This document shows positions 27,971-36,121 of a DNA stretch of 40,938 nucleotides, piece after piece. Position 1 is the stretch's first letter. Each line of letters starts with the position of its first letter. Below the pieces are notes generated by a model. The model did no database searches. It saw nothing but the letters and a program-made list of their open reading frames with translations, and was not told where the DNA came from. This DNA comes from an uncultured Muribaculaceae bacterium (GTDB lineage Bacteria > Bacteroidota > Bacteroidia > Bacteroidales > Muribaculaceae): NCBI GenBank assembly GCA_947179295.1, contig CAMXAZ010000023.1, forward strand, positions 1 to 40,938, given 5' to 3'. A program made the translations under genes and the position numbers.

Positions 27971-28408
27971 TTACTGATTCTGCCTGCTGACGAAATTCTC
28001 GATCAGCGGAAGGCATTCTGCCGCCGTTTGGCAATCCGCACAGAGCGCTTCAACCGGGCAGATGCCGGTGCGGCTGCGGTTGATTATGTTATCGACAAGC
28101 TCTCCATAACCGACCGTTACGCCTGATTTCTGCAACAGTTCAAGAGCCGGACGGCTGATGACAAGCGCATGGACTTCAGCCACTCCGCCTGAAACCATCA
28201 GGGCTGCGGCGCCTTTGCCTACGACCTTGTCGGCCACAAATGCGCCAGCCAGCAATCCGGGGTTCTCTTTAAGCAGACAGAAAAGGTCAGCCACGCCTCT
28301 CTCCCGTCCTACATAGATCTCATCGCCATTTGAAATCACGCAGGAACAGTTTTCGGCCACCAGCCGCCCTATCAGACCGCTTTTCTGCAAATCAGTCATA
28401 TCTATCAT
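27971..28408 (-). CDS. DUF1893 family protein with a C-terminal cysteine cluster
   Basis: This 145-residue protein belongs to DUF1893, whose structural representative has a cytidine-deaminase-like fold without an assigned reaction. Recognisable parts are the N-terminal helix (LQKSGLIGRLVAENCSCVI), the core GAFVADKVVGKGAAALMV, which is typical of the family, and VHALVISRPALELL. The C-terminus carries CPVEALCADCQTAAEC, four cysteines spaced C-x5-C-x2-C-x5-C, which could bind zinc or an iron-sulfur cluster. The start codon overlaps the stop of the upstream aldo/keto reductase by 4 nt (ATGA), so the two are translationally coupled. Its place in an iron-sulfur redox operon suggests an accessory role. 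Confidence 0.82.
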   Translation of the reverse strand: MIDMTDLQKSGLIGRLVAENCSCVISNGDEIYVGRERGVADLFCLLKENPGLLAGAFVADKVVGKGAAALMVSGGVAEVHALVISRPALELLQKSGVTVGYGELVDNIINRSRTGICPVEALCADCQTAAECLPLIENFVSRQNQ

Positions 28409-29820
28409 GCCTGCTGCTGTTTAAGACGTTCAACAAAACCGTCAATCCGGTGAAGTTCTGCCGGAATATCAATTGCCTGCGGACAGTGAGGAGCGCACTG
28501 TCCGCAGCCTATGCAGTGGTTTGCCTGACGCAGTTTAGGCACCGAGCGGTCATAATCTACCAGAAACGCACGGCGCGCACGGCGATATTCCTCCCCGTCA
28601 TGCGAATCGGGCACATTACCCTCGTTGACACATTTATTATAATGCAGAAGGATGCCCGGAATATCAAGACCGTAGGGACAAGGCATACAGTATTTGCAAT
28701 CATTACACGGAATGGTCGGATACTGCATCATCAGATCAGCCGTGTCAAAAAGAAATTTATTTTCTTCCTCAGTCAGTGGTTTCAGCGGGCAGAAAGAGCG
28801 CAGATTGTCTTCGAGATGTTCCATATAGGTCATTCCGCTCAACACAGTCAGTACTCCGGGCCATGTTCCGGCAAAACGGAAAGCCCATGAAGCCACACTC
28901 CGTTCAGGCTCTGCCTGTTTCAGACGGCTGACCACATGGTCATGGAGATTCGACAGCCGGCCGCCGAGAAGCGGTTCCATGATTATGGCCGGAATACCGC
29001 GCTTTTCAAGTTCACCATAAAGATATTCCGCATCGGTGTTGCGCGGATTGATTTCCTTGGCATGATGCCAGTCGAGATAGTTGAGCTGAATCTGCACGAA
29101 GTCCCACTTATATTCGTCATGGCGCGACAGCAGGTAGTCAAACACCTTTATATCGCCATGATACGAAAATCCGAGATTGCGGATGCGTCCGGCTTCACGC
29201 TCCTTGAGGAGGAAATCAAGGATGCCGTTGTCCATGTAGCGGCTTTCAAACTCACGCATTCCGTCAGTTCCCATTCCGATGGCATGGAGGAGCATATAAT
29301 CAATGTAGTCGGTCTGCAACTCTTTCAGAGAATTGCGATACATACCGATTGAGGCTTCGCGGCTCCAGGTCGACGGAGCGAAATTCGAAAGTTTCGTGGC
29401 TATGAAATAGCTGTCGCGCGGATGGCGTTTCAGCGCAATTCCCGTGGCCCGTTCCGAAAAGCCTTTGCAGTAGGCAGGCGACGTGTCGAAATAGTTCACG
29501 CCATGTTCTATAGCAGTATCCACCAGACGGTTGACCATATCCTGATCAATATTGCTTTCACCTTCGCGGGCGCTGCCACCTTCTATTGTAGGCCAGCGCA
29601 TACAGCCATAACCGAGCAGCGACACCTTGTCGCCAGTCGTAGGATTGGTCCGGTAGGTCATGCGGTCTTTCGGAATATCCGGAAGTGCTGTCACACTCTC
29701 ACCGCTGACCGGATTTCGCCGCGAATCGCAGCCCGGCAATGTGGCCGCAGAGACCGCTACGGTTCCTGCTCCGATCCGTTTGAGAAAATTTCGACGACTT
29801 ATATCTTTTCTATCACTCAT
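28405..29820 (-). CDS. Tat-exported aldo/keto reductase with C-terminal 4Fe-4S domain
   Basis: This 471-residue protein starts with a twin-arginine signal, SRRNFLKRIGAG at 8-19, ending in LPGC with Cys31, so it may be a Tat-exported lipoprotein. Residues of about 55-345 are an aldo/keto reductase barrel with the full catalytic tetrad: Asp112 (NYFDTSPAY), Tyr117, Lys143 (IATKLSN) and His179 (MLLHAIG). The C-terminus has Cys372, 375, 378, 381 (CNDCKYCMPCP) and Cys436, 439, 442, 446 (CIGCGQCAPHCP), two likely 4Fe-4S sites. Outside the cytoplasm NADPH is not available, so electrons probably come through the clusters. The gene follows the membrane polyferredoxin gene by 36 nt and overlaps DUF1893 by 4 nt. 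Confidence 0.92.
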   Translation of the reverse strand: MSDRKDISRRNFLKRIGAGTVAVSAATLPGCDSRRNPVSGESVTALPDIPKDRMTYRTNPTTGDKVSLLGYGCMRWPTIEGGSAREGESNIDQDMVNRLVDTAIEHGVNYFDTSPAYCKGFSERATGIALKRHPRDSYFIATKLSNFAPSTWSREASIGMYRNSLKELQTDYIDYMLLHAIGMGTDGMREFESRYMDNGILDFLLKEREAGRIRNLGFSYHGDIKVFDYLLSRHDEYKWDFVQIQLNYLDWHHAKEINPRNTDAEYLYGELEKRGIPAIIMEPLLGGRLSNLHDHVVSRLKQAEPERSVASWAFRFAGTWPGVLTVLSGMTYMEHLEDNLRSFCPLKPLTEEENKFLFDTADLMMQYPTIPCNDCKYCMPCPYGLDIPGILLHYNKCVNEGNVPDSHDGEEYRRARRAFLVDYDRSVPKLRQANHCIGCGQCAPHCPQAIDIPAELHRIDGFVERLKQQQA

Positions 29821-29856
29821 AAGTTGCTTAAGCGATCTGGTTTATCATGTTACAGT

Positions 29857-31356
29857 TCAAATGACACGGTGATTCTCATGCCCTTCCACATAGATGGCGC
29901 TGAACGGACGTGAAGGACAAAGATTTTCACAGGCCCCACAGCCTATGCAGCGTTCAGCATTGACCACAGGTATTTTAAGCGAATCTTCCCGTCCTTTTTC
30001 CGAGGGCACCATAGTAATTGCCCCCACGGGGCAATGGCGCGCACAGTTGCCACACTCCACTCCGTCAGTAAGCGGCACACAATTGGCCTTGACCCATACG
30101 GCATGGCCTATCTGGACCGACGATTTTTCGGCTACAGAAATCGGACGGATAGCACCCGCCGGACAGACCTCAGAGCATTTGACGCATTCCGGGCGGCAAT
30201 ATCCGCGCTCATATGACGATTCTGGTTGCATGAATGTAAGCATGTCTGACGAAGGGCGCAAAACCTGATTGGGACACACTGTTACACACAACTGACAGGC
30301 AGTGCAATGAGACGAGAAATTACGCAGCCCGACCGCTCCCGGAGGCACAATCCGAGTCTTCCGCTCCGGCACTTTCTTGTCGGCGATAACGGCCAGACCG
30401 CCATCCACCGTCTTTTCCTGGGCTTTGACTGCGGCAGAAGCGGAAATTGCAGCGGCTGCGACCATAAACTGCCTGCGTGAAGAGTCTGCGCCGGACCCAG
30501 CCGGGCTTTCTTCAGGCTGTTTATCAGTTGTTTTATCACTACGGCGCAATGTGTAAGCGATAGCTCCTTTATGGCACTTATCAATGCAGTCCATGCAGCT
30601 TACACAGCGGCTATAGTCAATCCGGTGGTTGCGGCTGTCAATGCAGGCGCTCTTGCAATTGCGGGCGCACAAACCACAGCCGTTACACTTTGAAGTGTCT
30701 ATGACAGGACGGAATAGAGAATATTTAGAGAGAACGCCAAGAATAGTCCCGACGGGGCAGACTGTATTGCAATAAGTGCGCCCATTGCGCCAGGCAAGCA
30801 CTCCGAGTATTACGAATGTTGTTGCCGCAACAGCCAGAGTCCCGACGCTCTTAAGCCAGATATCTACGGAATAGAAGGCATAGCTGCCTGACCTTTCGGC
30901 CCAGGATGCAAGCAGATTGTCGCCCCACATCCACAGCGGAGAGAGCAAACTCTGGACAATTCGGCCATAAGCACTGTATGGCGCAAGCAAAGCGACAACC
31001 GAACCTATTCCGGCTATAAGAGCCACGGCCATAAGCGCAAGCATCAGAATGCGGAGAGCGTTTTTAGCCGGCGAATAGGAGTAACGGTTCTTCCTGGCCA
31101 TGCGTCCAAAGCGGGCAAAAACATCCTGCATCACGCCAAGCGGGCATATGACCGAACAATACACCCGGCCAAGTATCAGGGTCAGGACCACAAGCCCTGC
31201 CACTACTCCCAGATTCAAGGCAAGCACAGCAGGCAGAAACTGGATTTTAGCCATCCAGCCGAACCAGGCATGAACAGTTCCCGTGAAGTCGAGAAACAGC
31301 AGTGTTATAAGCGCCAGAAAAATGACGGCAAGCGTCTGTCGTATCTTTTTCAACAT
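29857..31356 (-). CDS. Membrane polyferredoxin, NapH-like and NapG-like fusion
   Basis: This 499-residue protein has four to five membrane segments in its first 190 residues, with membrane-border motifs YCSVICP (Cys67, Cys71) and YCNTVCP (Cys196, Cys200) as in NapH. Two 4Fe-4S sites follow (Cys224-234, CNGCGLCARNC; Cys251-261, CVSCMDCIDKC). A Gly/Ser/Pro linker leads to SRRQFMVAAAAISASAA at 293-309, an internal twin-arginine-like signal. After that come four more cluster sites starting at Cys351, Cys387-391, Cys435 and Cys470. NapH has the first architecture and Tat-exported NapG the second. The two together oxidise quinol and pass electrons outward. It is the first gene of the redox operon, so a role in feeding the exported aldo/keto reductase is the likely inference. 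Confidence 0.88.
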   Translation of the reverse strand: MLKKIRQTLAVIFLALITLLFLDFTGTVHAWFGWMAKIQFLPAVLALNLGVVAGLVVLTLILGRVYCSVICPLGVMQDVFARFGRMARKNRYSYSPAKNALRILMLALMAVALIAGIGSVVALLAPYSAYGRIVQSLLSPLWMWGDNLLASWAERSGSYAFYSVDIWLKSVGTLAVAATTFVILGVLAWRNGRTYCNTVCPVGTILGVLSKYSLFRPVIDTSKCNGCGLCARNCKSACIDSRNHRIDYSRCVSCMDCIDKCHKGAIAYTLRRSDKTTDKQPEESPAGSGADSSRRQFMVAAAAISASAAVKAQEKTVDGGLAVIADKKVPERKTRIVPPGAVGLRNFSSHCTACQLCVTVCPNQVLRPSSDMLTFMQPESSYERGYCRPECVKCSEVCPAGAIRPISVAEKSSVQIGHAVWVKANCVPLTDGVECGNCARHCPVGAITMVPSEKGREDSLKIPVVNAERCIGCGACENLCPSRPFSAIYVEGHENHRVI

Positions 31357-31393
31357 TGCTTTTGTGATATTATCGGTCTATTATTCATCGCTA

Positions 31394-31401
31394 CAAAATT
31401 A
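31394..31401 (-). promoter_or_regulatory. -7 box of the redox operon
   Basis: On the - strand TAATTTTG matches TAnnTTTG. The nearest TTTG upstream is at only 14 bp, so the -33 is non-standard. The leader to the start codon at 31356 would be about 30 nt. Confidence 0.6.
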
Positions 31402-31704
31402 GCTTTCATCATTCACAAATATAAGCAACTTTTTACGGTTAATATTACCAATATTCCTTTTTTTGACTAAAAAATCGACATTTTTTTAGCATTTCCCGCA
31501 TTATCGCACCAAATCGGCTTCCGGAAGGCATTAACTTTGCAATACAAAACACACCCGCAACACCCTCCCGAACTCCACAATTATCACTCATCCACACCAT
31601 CATCACCCAAAAATGCTCCACAAAATGAAAGACACCGACCTCACACCCGCCCGCAATCACCCCGCCCCACCCTCTGAGCCGGAATTAGCTGAATATCTCT
31701 ACCA
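31402..31704. other. Intergenic region upstream of the redox operon and downstream of the MFS gene
   Basis: This AT-rich gap has a + strand TAACTTTG -7 box at 31532-31539 without a clear -33. Downstream is a C/A-rich stretch and an open frame from ATG 31613. That frame runs through the efflux operon terminator and into the opposite-strand MFS gene, so I do not call it a gene. Otherwise I see nothing here. Confidence 0.5.
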
Positions 31705-31744
31705 AAAAATAGCAAAAGCCCGCACAGCAATACGGCGCGGGCTT
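31705..31744 (-). terminator. Terminator of the efflux operon
   Basis: On the - strand AAGCCCGC (31744 to 31737) pairs with GCGGGCTT (31723 to 31716) across a 13-nt loop, followed by TTGCTATTTTTTGG. It lies about 70 nt after the MFS stop codon. Confidence 0.8.
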
Positions 31745-31814
31745 AAGAATGCTTTTGCAGCAAATAACAGTCCCTCAGACAGGACTATATTCCATTGTGT
31801 TCCATCTCAGACTG

Positions 31815-33428
31815 TCAGTGCATTGACTCTGCCAGTTTTTCCTGCCGGACCACTCTGCGCAATGTGCGCCGGATTGTCTTCCATTTGGGGAAGATCGCAG
31901 CCGGACGTATCGGGCTGTAGCTGACCAGAATCACAAGCAGCGAAAGCAGGGCCGCAAGCAGCAGCCAGCCATAGATCTCCTTCATCGACACGACAAGAGC
32001 CTGCATCTGCACCATTCCGTACAGTTCGCCGAAACCCGCGCCGCCTGCCGCCGCAATGTCGACATGAGTGAATGCAGCACTGAAATTCGCAAAATTACGG
32101 GCCATAATATGGCGCAGAAGTTCTCCGATAACTGCGGGGCCAAGAGTGGCACCCATCACAGCTCCGGTGAATCCGTTGATTGTCAGAGCCTGCGGAAACA
32201 CCTGAAACGGCAACCCGCTCTGCACTATGGATGTCAGAAAGACAATCGAGATTATGACCGATGCCGCTCCGCGGAAAAAGAGCGGAACGAAAAGCATCTC
32301 CTTCTCCACTCCGTAGTCGATCAGGAAGTAGAAGTAAGCCAGATAGACTATGGCAAGAGCAAATGCAATGGCAGTCATAGTCTTGTAGCGCCACTTCCGC
32401 AGAGCGAAGGTAAAGTAAGTCAGAGCACAGCCTGCAACAATTCCGGCAAACACATACCAGTTCAGATCAATGAGATTTGTCTCGTCAAAGCCAAGTATAT
32501 TTGCCGCATATGTGTGCTCGAATACATGCTCGGTAGCCATGAGTGTGAAAAACACAAGATAGATGCCCGTAGCACGGATGACATTCCGGTTTTTCATGGC
32601 CCTGATGCTTATGTAGGGATGATGCAGGAACGTGGCGCGCCACAGATTTATAGCGACACATGCCACACCAAGCAGCGCAGCGCCTCTTATCTCTACAGCA
32701 TCCCACCAGTCGAAGTAGTTGCCGTACACACAGATGAACGTGAAGCAGAGCATGAATCCGGCCCACAGAATGGCACCGATCCAGTCAATGCCAAGCAGAG
32801 GAATGAACATCGGGCCGCGTACAGGTCTCACGAATATCATCACCATCAGCATCAGCAGAACGAGCAGCCCGATCATGATCCAGTGCATGTATTCCCACTG
32901 CGAGAAAAAGGCCGTATAGATCGTAGCGATGCCGCTCAGCTGTATGACGCTGTCAACCACAAGGTAGACATAGCAGAAAAACACCGCCATATCACGCACC
33001 GGAGTAAGCCACAGCTGAATGGTGGAGTTACATGCCAGAGTGGCCTGCATACGGAACCATCCGGCCACAAAACATGTGGCGACAAGAACCGGCACACTTG
33101 TGGTATGGGCGCAGATGAAGTTGGCCGCGATCAGCACCATAGCCGAGACAAGCAACTGCGTTCTGTTCGAAAAGCGGAACTTTATACGGAACATGACCGC
33201 AAAGTTGATCGCAAGACCTATCAGCGAGGCGTAGCCGGCCATCAGAATATCTTCCTGCATCAGAGCCGTAGTGCCTACCATGTCAGAAACAGCCGCAAGA
33301 TACAGACCGCCTGAAAACTGGATGATGAGCACGAAAACTATGAAAAGCCAGGGTTTCAGCCGCCGGGGGACGAAGTCAGGGACGTCAGGGATATCGAACG
33401 GTCCCTGTGGAGCATGCCAGTCAGCCAT
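31815..33428 (-). CDS. DHA2-type MFS efflux transporter (EmrB-like)
   Basis: This 537-residue, 14-helix-type membrane protein is the inner-membrane pump of a tripartite drug or toxic-compound efflux system. Hydrophobic segments run from PWLFIVFVLIIQFSGGLYL (about 26-44) to the C-terminal LLLAALLSLLVILVSYSPI. The protein is divergent from E. coli EmrB, with no strong motif C, and looks like the Bacteroidota lineage of this family. Its start lies 1 nt after the stop codon of the HlyD gene, so the two are tightly coupled. A terminator follows its stop. Substrate cannot be inferred. Confidence 0.88.
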   Translation of the reverse strand: MADWHAPQGPFDIPDVPDFVPRRLKPWLFIVFVLIIQFSGGLYLAAVSDMVGTTALMQEDILMAGYASLIGLAINFAVMFRIKFRFSNRTQLLVSAMVLIAANFICAHTTSVPVLVATCFVAGWFRMQATLACNSTIQLWLTPVRDMAVFFCYVYLVVDSVIQLSGIATIYTAFFSQWEYMHWIMIGLLVLLMLMVMIFVRPVRGPMFIPLLGIDWIGAILWAGFMLCFTFICVYGNYFDWWDAVEIRGAALLGVACVAINLWRATFLHHPYISIRAMKNRNVIRATGIYLVFFTLMATEHVFEHTYAANILGFDETNLIDLNWYVFAGIVAGCALTYFTFALRKWRYKTMTAIAFALAIVYLAYFYFLIDYGVEKEMLFVPLFFRGAASVIISIVFLTSIVQSGLPFQVFPQALTINGFTGAVMGATLGPAVIGELLRHIMARNFANFSAAFTHVDIAAAGGAGFGELYGMVQMQALVVSMKEIYGWLLLAALLSLLVILVSYSPIRPAAIFPKWKTIRRTLRRVVRQEKLAESMH

Positions 33429-33429
33429 A

Positions 33430-34464
33430 TCAATACTTTACCTCACACTCCACATTCATCCCTGCCCGCAGACGCTGCATTTCAGCAGGATCATTGTCAT
33501 CGGAAAAACGGATACGGACCGGCACACGCTGACGCACCTTCACAAAATTCCCCGCCGAATTGTCTTGCGGCATTATCGAGAGAGCTGCACCGGTTGCCTG
33601 GGAAATCGAGACAACTTCTCCGCTGAATGTCACATCAGGAATAGCATCAACTCGGATCTCGACCTTACTGCCGGGAGCTATGTGATGAAGCTGGGTTTCC
33701 TTATAATTAGCAGTAACCCAGACATCATGAGAGTCCACGACATCGAGCAGAGTCTGTCCGGGCTGCACAAGCTGTCCGACCTCGATCTCTTTACGCGATG
33801 TATAACCGTCGCACGGCGCAAGGATCACGCAATATGACAGATTCAGTTCCGCCGTCTCAAGAAGAGCTTTGGCAAGTTCTATGCCGGCTTCGTTCTGAGC
33901 TATGCGCTGACGGGTCTCGGCGACCACTGACGATGTGGCAGAACGCTGACGGGCAAGCATCTCGTAACGGGCTTTCTTGGCTTCGTAGTCTGTCTTGGCC
34001 GCATCATATTGCTGACGTGTGACAGCGTCCTGTTCCAAAAGTTTTTTGTAACGGTTGAAATCGGTCTCAGCCATGTCCATGACCACCTTGGCCTCTGCAA
34101 TCGAGGCTTCGGAGACAGCCACGTGGGCCGATGCGACACCGACACTGCGGTCGGCGACCTCGCGTCCGGCAAGCGCGTTCTGATAGTCGGCTTTGGCCTG
34201 AGCCACACGCAGGCGCATGTCAGCATCATCGATTATCACAAGAGTGTCGCCCTTCTTTACCGGGGTGTATTCATCGAAGCGGATCTCTTTGATATATCCC
34301 TGCACACGGCTGTTGACGGGCACTATCTGCTGACGGACCTGGGCGTTGTCGGTAAACTCGACATCGCCGAGGTGAATGAATCTTGAGCATACCCAAAAGG
34401 CGGCTACGGCTATGACCAGAATGGTCAGTACATATGAGATGATTTTTTTACTGCGGTGGTTCAT
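33430..34464 (-). CDS. HlyD/EmrA family periplasmic adaptor
   Basis: This 344-residue membrane fusion protein links the MFS pump to the outer membrane channel. A single N-terminal anchor lies at about 9-29 (ISYVLTILVIAVAAFWV). The lipoyl half-motifs are VNSRVQGYIKEIRFDEYTPV and LSYCVILAPCDGYTSRKEIE. An alpha-helical hairpin of about 100 residues separates them (REVADRSVGV to AKALLETAEL, Ala/Glu/Gln-rich). A beta-barrel follows with DVVDSHDVWVTANYKETQL. This matches EmrA in order and length. The start overlaps the tolC-family stop codon by 4 nt and its stop is 1 nt from the MFS start, so the three genes form one operon. Confidence 0.93.
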   Translation of the reverse strand: MNHRSKKIISYVLTILVIAVAAFWVCSRFIHLGDVEFTDNAQVRQQIVPVNSRVQGYIKEIRFDEYTPVKKGDTLVIIDDADMRLRVAQAKADYQNALAGREVADRSVGVASAHVAVSEASIAEAKVVMDMAETDFNRYKKLLEQDAVTRQQYDAAKTDYEAKKARYEMLARQRSATSSVVAETRQRIAQNEAGIELAKALLETAELNLSYCVILAPCDGYTSRKEIEVGQLVQPGQTLLDVVDSHDVWVTANYKETQLHHIAPGSKVEIRVDAIPDVTFSGEVVSISQATGAALSIMPQDNSAGNFVKVRQRVPVRIRFSDDNDPAEMQRLRAGMNVECEVKY

Positions 34465-35774
34465 ATCTTTCCTGAAGTGAATAAGAGTTTGTAATAATAG
34501 TAGATGATGTTGATGCGGGCATTGACAAGCTGCTGCTCGGCATCAAGTTTTGAGTTGGCGGCATCAAGCATATCGGTTATGAGAGCCATGTCGGCCGAAT
34601 AGCGTGTGGATGTCGTGCGATAGTTGCGCTCTGCAAGCTCGACGCTTTTCTGCTGCGTCTTCAGTTCCTCATAAGCTTCGAGATAGCGCACATAGTCGGC
34701 TCTGATTCCAAGTCCTACATTTTCGCGCGCGGCCTCCAGGCGGTCGACTGCCTGCCTTGTGGCCGTCCGGCTCTTTGACAGTGATTTGTTGGCCTTGTAG
34801 AGAGATGAAATGTCATAGCTCACGCCAAGACCTACATACCAGTAGCTCAGGTTGCGATTGATCGGCGGAACTTCAACGAGAATCGGGCCGTCGATCAGCC
34901 ACGCCGCCTTCAAGCCGACTTTTGGCAGAAGATTGCTTTTCACAAGTGATTCGGCCTTGCGGCTGAGATCTACTCCGGTACGGGCCATTTTAAGCGACGG
35001 GGCGTTTTCAGTCGCCTCCTGCTGCCACCACCCCTCTGACTCTGACGGTAGAGACCGCGAGAGAATCATCGGGTCAGGGACCACTACAGTGCCCTCAGGC
35101 AGTCCGGCTGTCACTACAAGATTCCGGTTGAGAATGTCAAGCGTATTGTTGATCCTGACAAGTTGCAGTTCGAGGTTTGAAACCAGCAGTTCATAGCGGG
35201 TTATATCGTTCTGCAAGGCGACTCCCTGCTGATAGCGGGCAGTCATTTCGGCAAGCACTTTGCGGGCCTGGGCTATGTTGTTTTCAACCACTGTGCGCAG
35301 ATTGCCGTATTTGTAGATGTCAAGGTAGAAGCCTGTCAGCTGAAAGCGGATGTTGTCACGCTGGAATTCGGCGGCATAACGGGCGGCCGTGGATTTCAGT
35401 TCCGCAAGTTCCACATTGTTTTTGATCGCGCCGCCTGTATATATAGGCTGGCTGAGGTTCAACGACAGGCCGTTGCCGAAATGCGGTATAGGCGCTTTCT
35501 GATAGTCGGTAAAATTACGCTTGGTTGTGAACCCGTCGCCTATGTAGCTGACAGACAGCGATGCGCTTATTTCAGGCAGACGCTCGCTTCGGGCGACACT
35601 TATCTCTTTTTGCGCCTCATCCTGGGCTGTAAAATACGGGCGCAACTGGGCGCTGTTGGCCTCTGCGACTTCAAATATATGCTCCAGAGTAGTCACAGTC
35701 TGGCCATATGAGCGCACTCCACCGCTCAACAAGGCAGCAGACAGCAGCCCTGTGAGCAACCGATGATTGTTCAT
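34461..35774 (-). CDS. TolC family outer membrane efflux protein
   Basis: This 437-residue outer membrane channel protein has a signal peptide MNNHRLLTGLLSAALLSGG ending near SYGQ. I chose ATG 35774 because it puts this signal peptide at the N-terminus. A longer frame to 35825 would add 17 charged residues before it. Two OEP repeats follow with long Ala/Glu/Leu/Arg helices (AQARKVLAEMTARYQQG, ELKTQQKSVELAERNYR) and the LSLNLSQPIYTGG strand typical of the family. It is the first gene of the efflux operon and overlaps the HlyD gene by 4 nt. The upstream leader appears long (about 195 nt) and contains inverted repeats. Confidence 0.93.
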   Translation of the reverse strand: MNNHRLLTGLLSAALLSGGVRSYGQTVTTLEHIFEVAEANSAQLRPYFTAQDEAQKEISVARSERLPEISASLSVSYIGDGFTTKRNFTDYQKAPIPHFGNGLSLNLSQPIYTGGAIKNNVELAELKSTAARYAAEFQRDNIRFQLTGFYLDIYKYGNLRTVVENNIAQARKVLAEMTARYQQGVALQNDITRYELLVSNLELQLVRINNTLDILNRNLVVTAGLPEGTVVVPDPMILSRSLPSESEGWWQQEATENAPSLKMARTGVDLSRKAESLVKSNLLPKVGLKAAWLIDGPILVEVPPINRNLSYWYVGLGVSYDISSLYKANKSLSKSRTATRQAVDRLEAARENVGLGIRADYVRYLEAYEELKTQQKSVELAERNYRTTSTRYSADMALITDMLDAANSKLDAEQQLVNARINIIYYYYKLLFTSGKI

Positions 35775-36028
35775 AAGGGATTTTTTAATTATGTAAGATG
35801 TGATTTTGACTGACACCGGTCTCAAGGGTCCGACCGGTCAAGGCCTGCACAGACAGCAGACCCTTACACTGAAGCAGTACTCTTCCAGTTTTCAAGATGT
35901 CCCCAGTTCATTACAGGGACGTTTATAAGCCGATAATTGTTGGTCATAAGCATGCGGCTCTTTGTGAACCGCGGTGCAAAGGTATGAAAAATTTCGGAAT
36001 CCGGGAAATCCAAAATCTCCCACAAAAT
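35775..36028 (-). promoter_or_regulatory. Promoter and long leader of the efflux operon
   Basis: A - strand TACCTTTG -7 box lies at 35984 to 35977. A TTTG exists upstream, but at 26 bp, so the -33 is weak. Transcription from near 35970 would give a leader of about 195 nt. Within it AAGGGTC (35824-35830) can pair with GACCCTT (35859-35865), and ACCGGT-containing arms flank it around 35814-35840. No known riboswitch or ribosome-arrest peptide is recognised. Otherwise I see nothing in this gap. Confidence 0.5.
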
Positions 36029-36070
36029 CGAAATGCCCTTGTTACAGCATGTTGTAGCAGGGGCATTTCG
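36025..36070 (-). terminator. Terminator of the alpha/beta hydrolase gene
   Basis: CGAAATGCCC (36029-36038) and GGGCATTTCG (36061-36070) are perfect inverted arms with a 22-nt loop. Inside the loop TACA and TGTA can also pair. On the - strand the stem is followed by ATTTTG, a short T-tract. Confidence 0.65.
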
Positions 36071-36121
36071 CTAAAATGAGGCTTGTTTCACGGTTCGGAC
36101 AGAACGCCGTATCCACAGTTG

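Noticed and set aside
31613-31924. 103-codon + strand open frame after a TAACTTTG box
   Set aside because: It runs through the efflux operon terminator and over 100 bp into the opposite-strand MFS gene. The translated sequence shows no family features and the -33 element is missing.
32064-33314. 416-codon + strand open frame opposite the MFS gene
   Set aside because: It lies wholly antisense to a clear transporter. Its His/Glu/Lys/Arg-rich translation is what the complement of hydrophobic codons gives, and no promoter or domain supports it.
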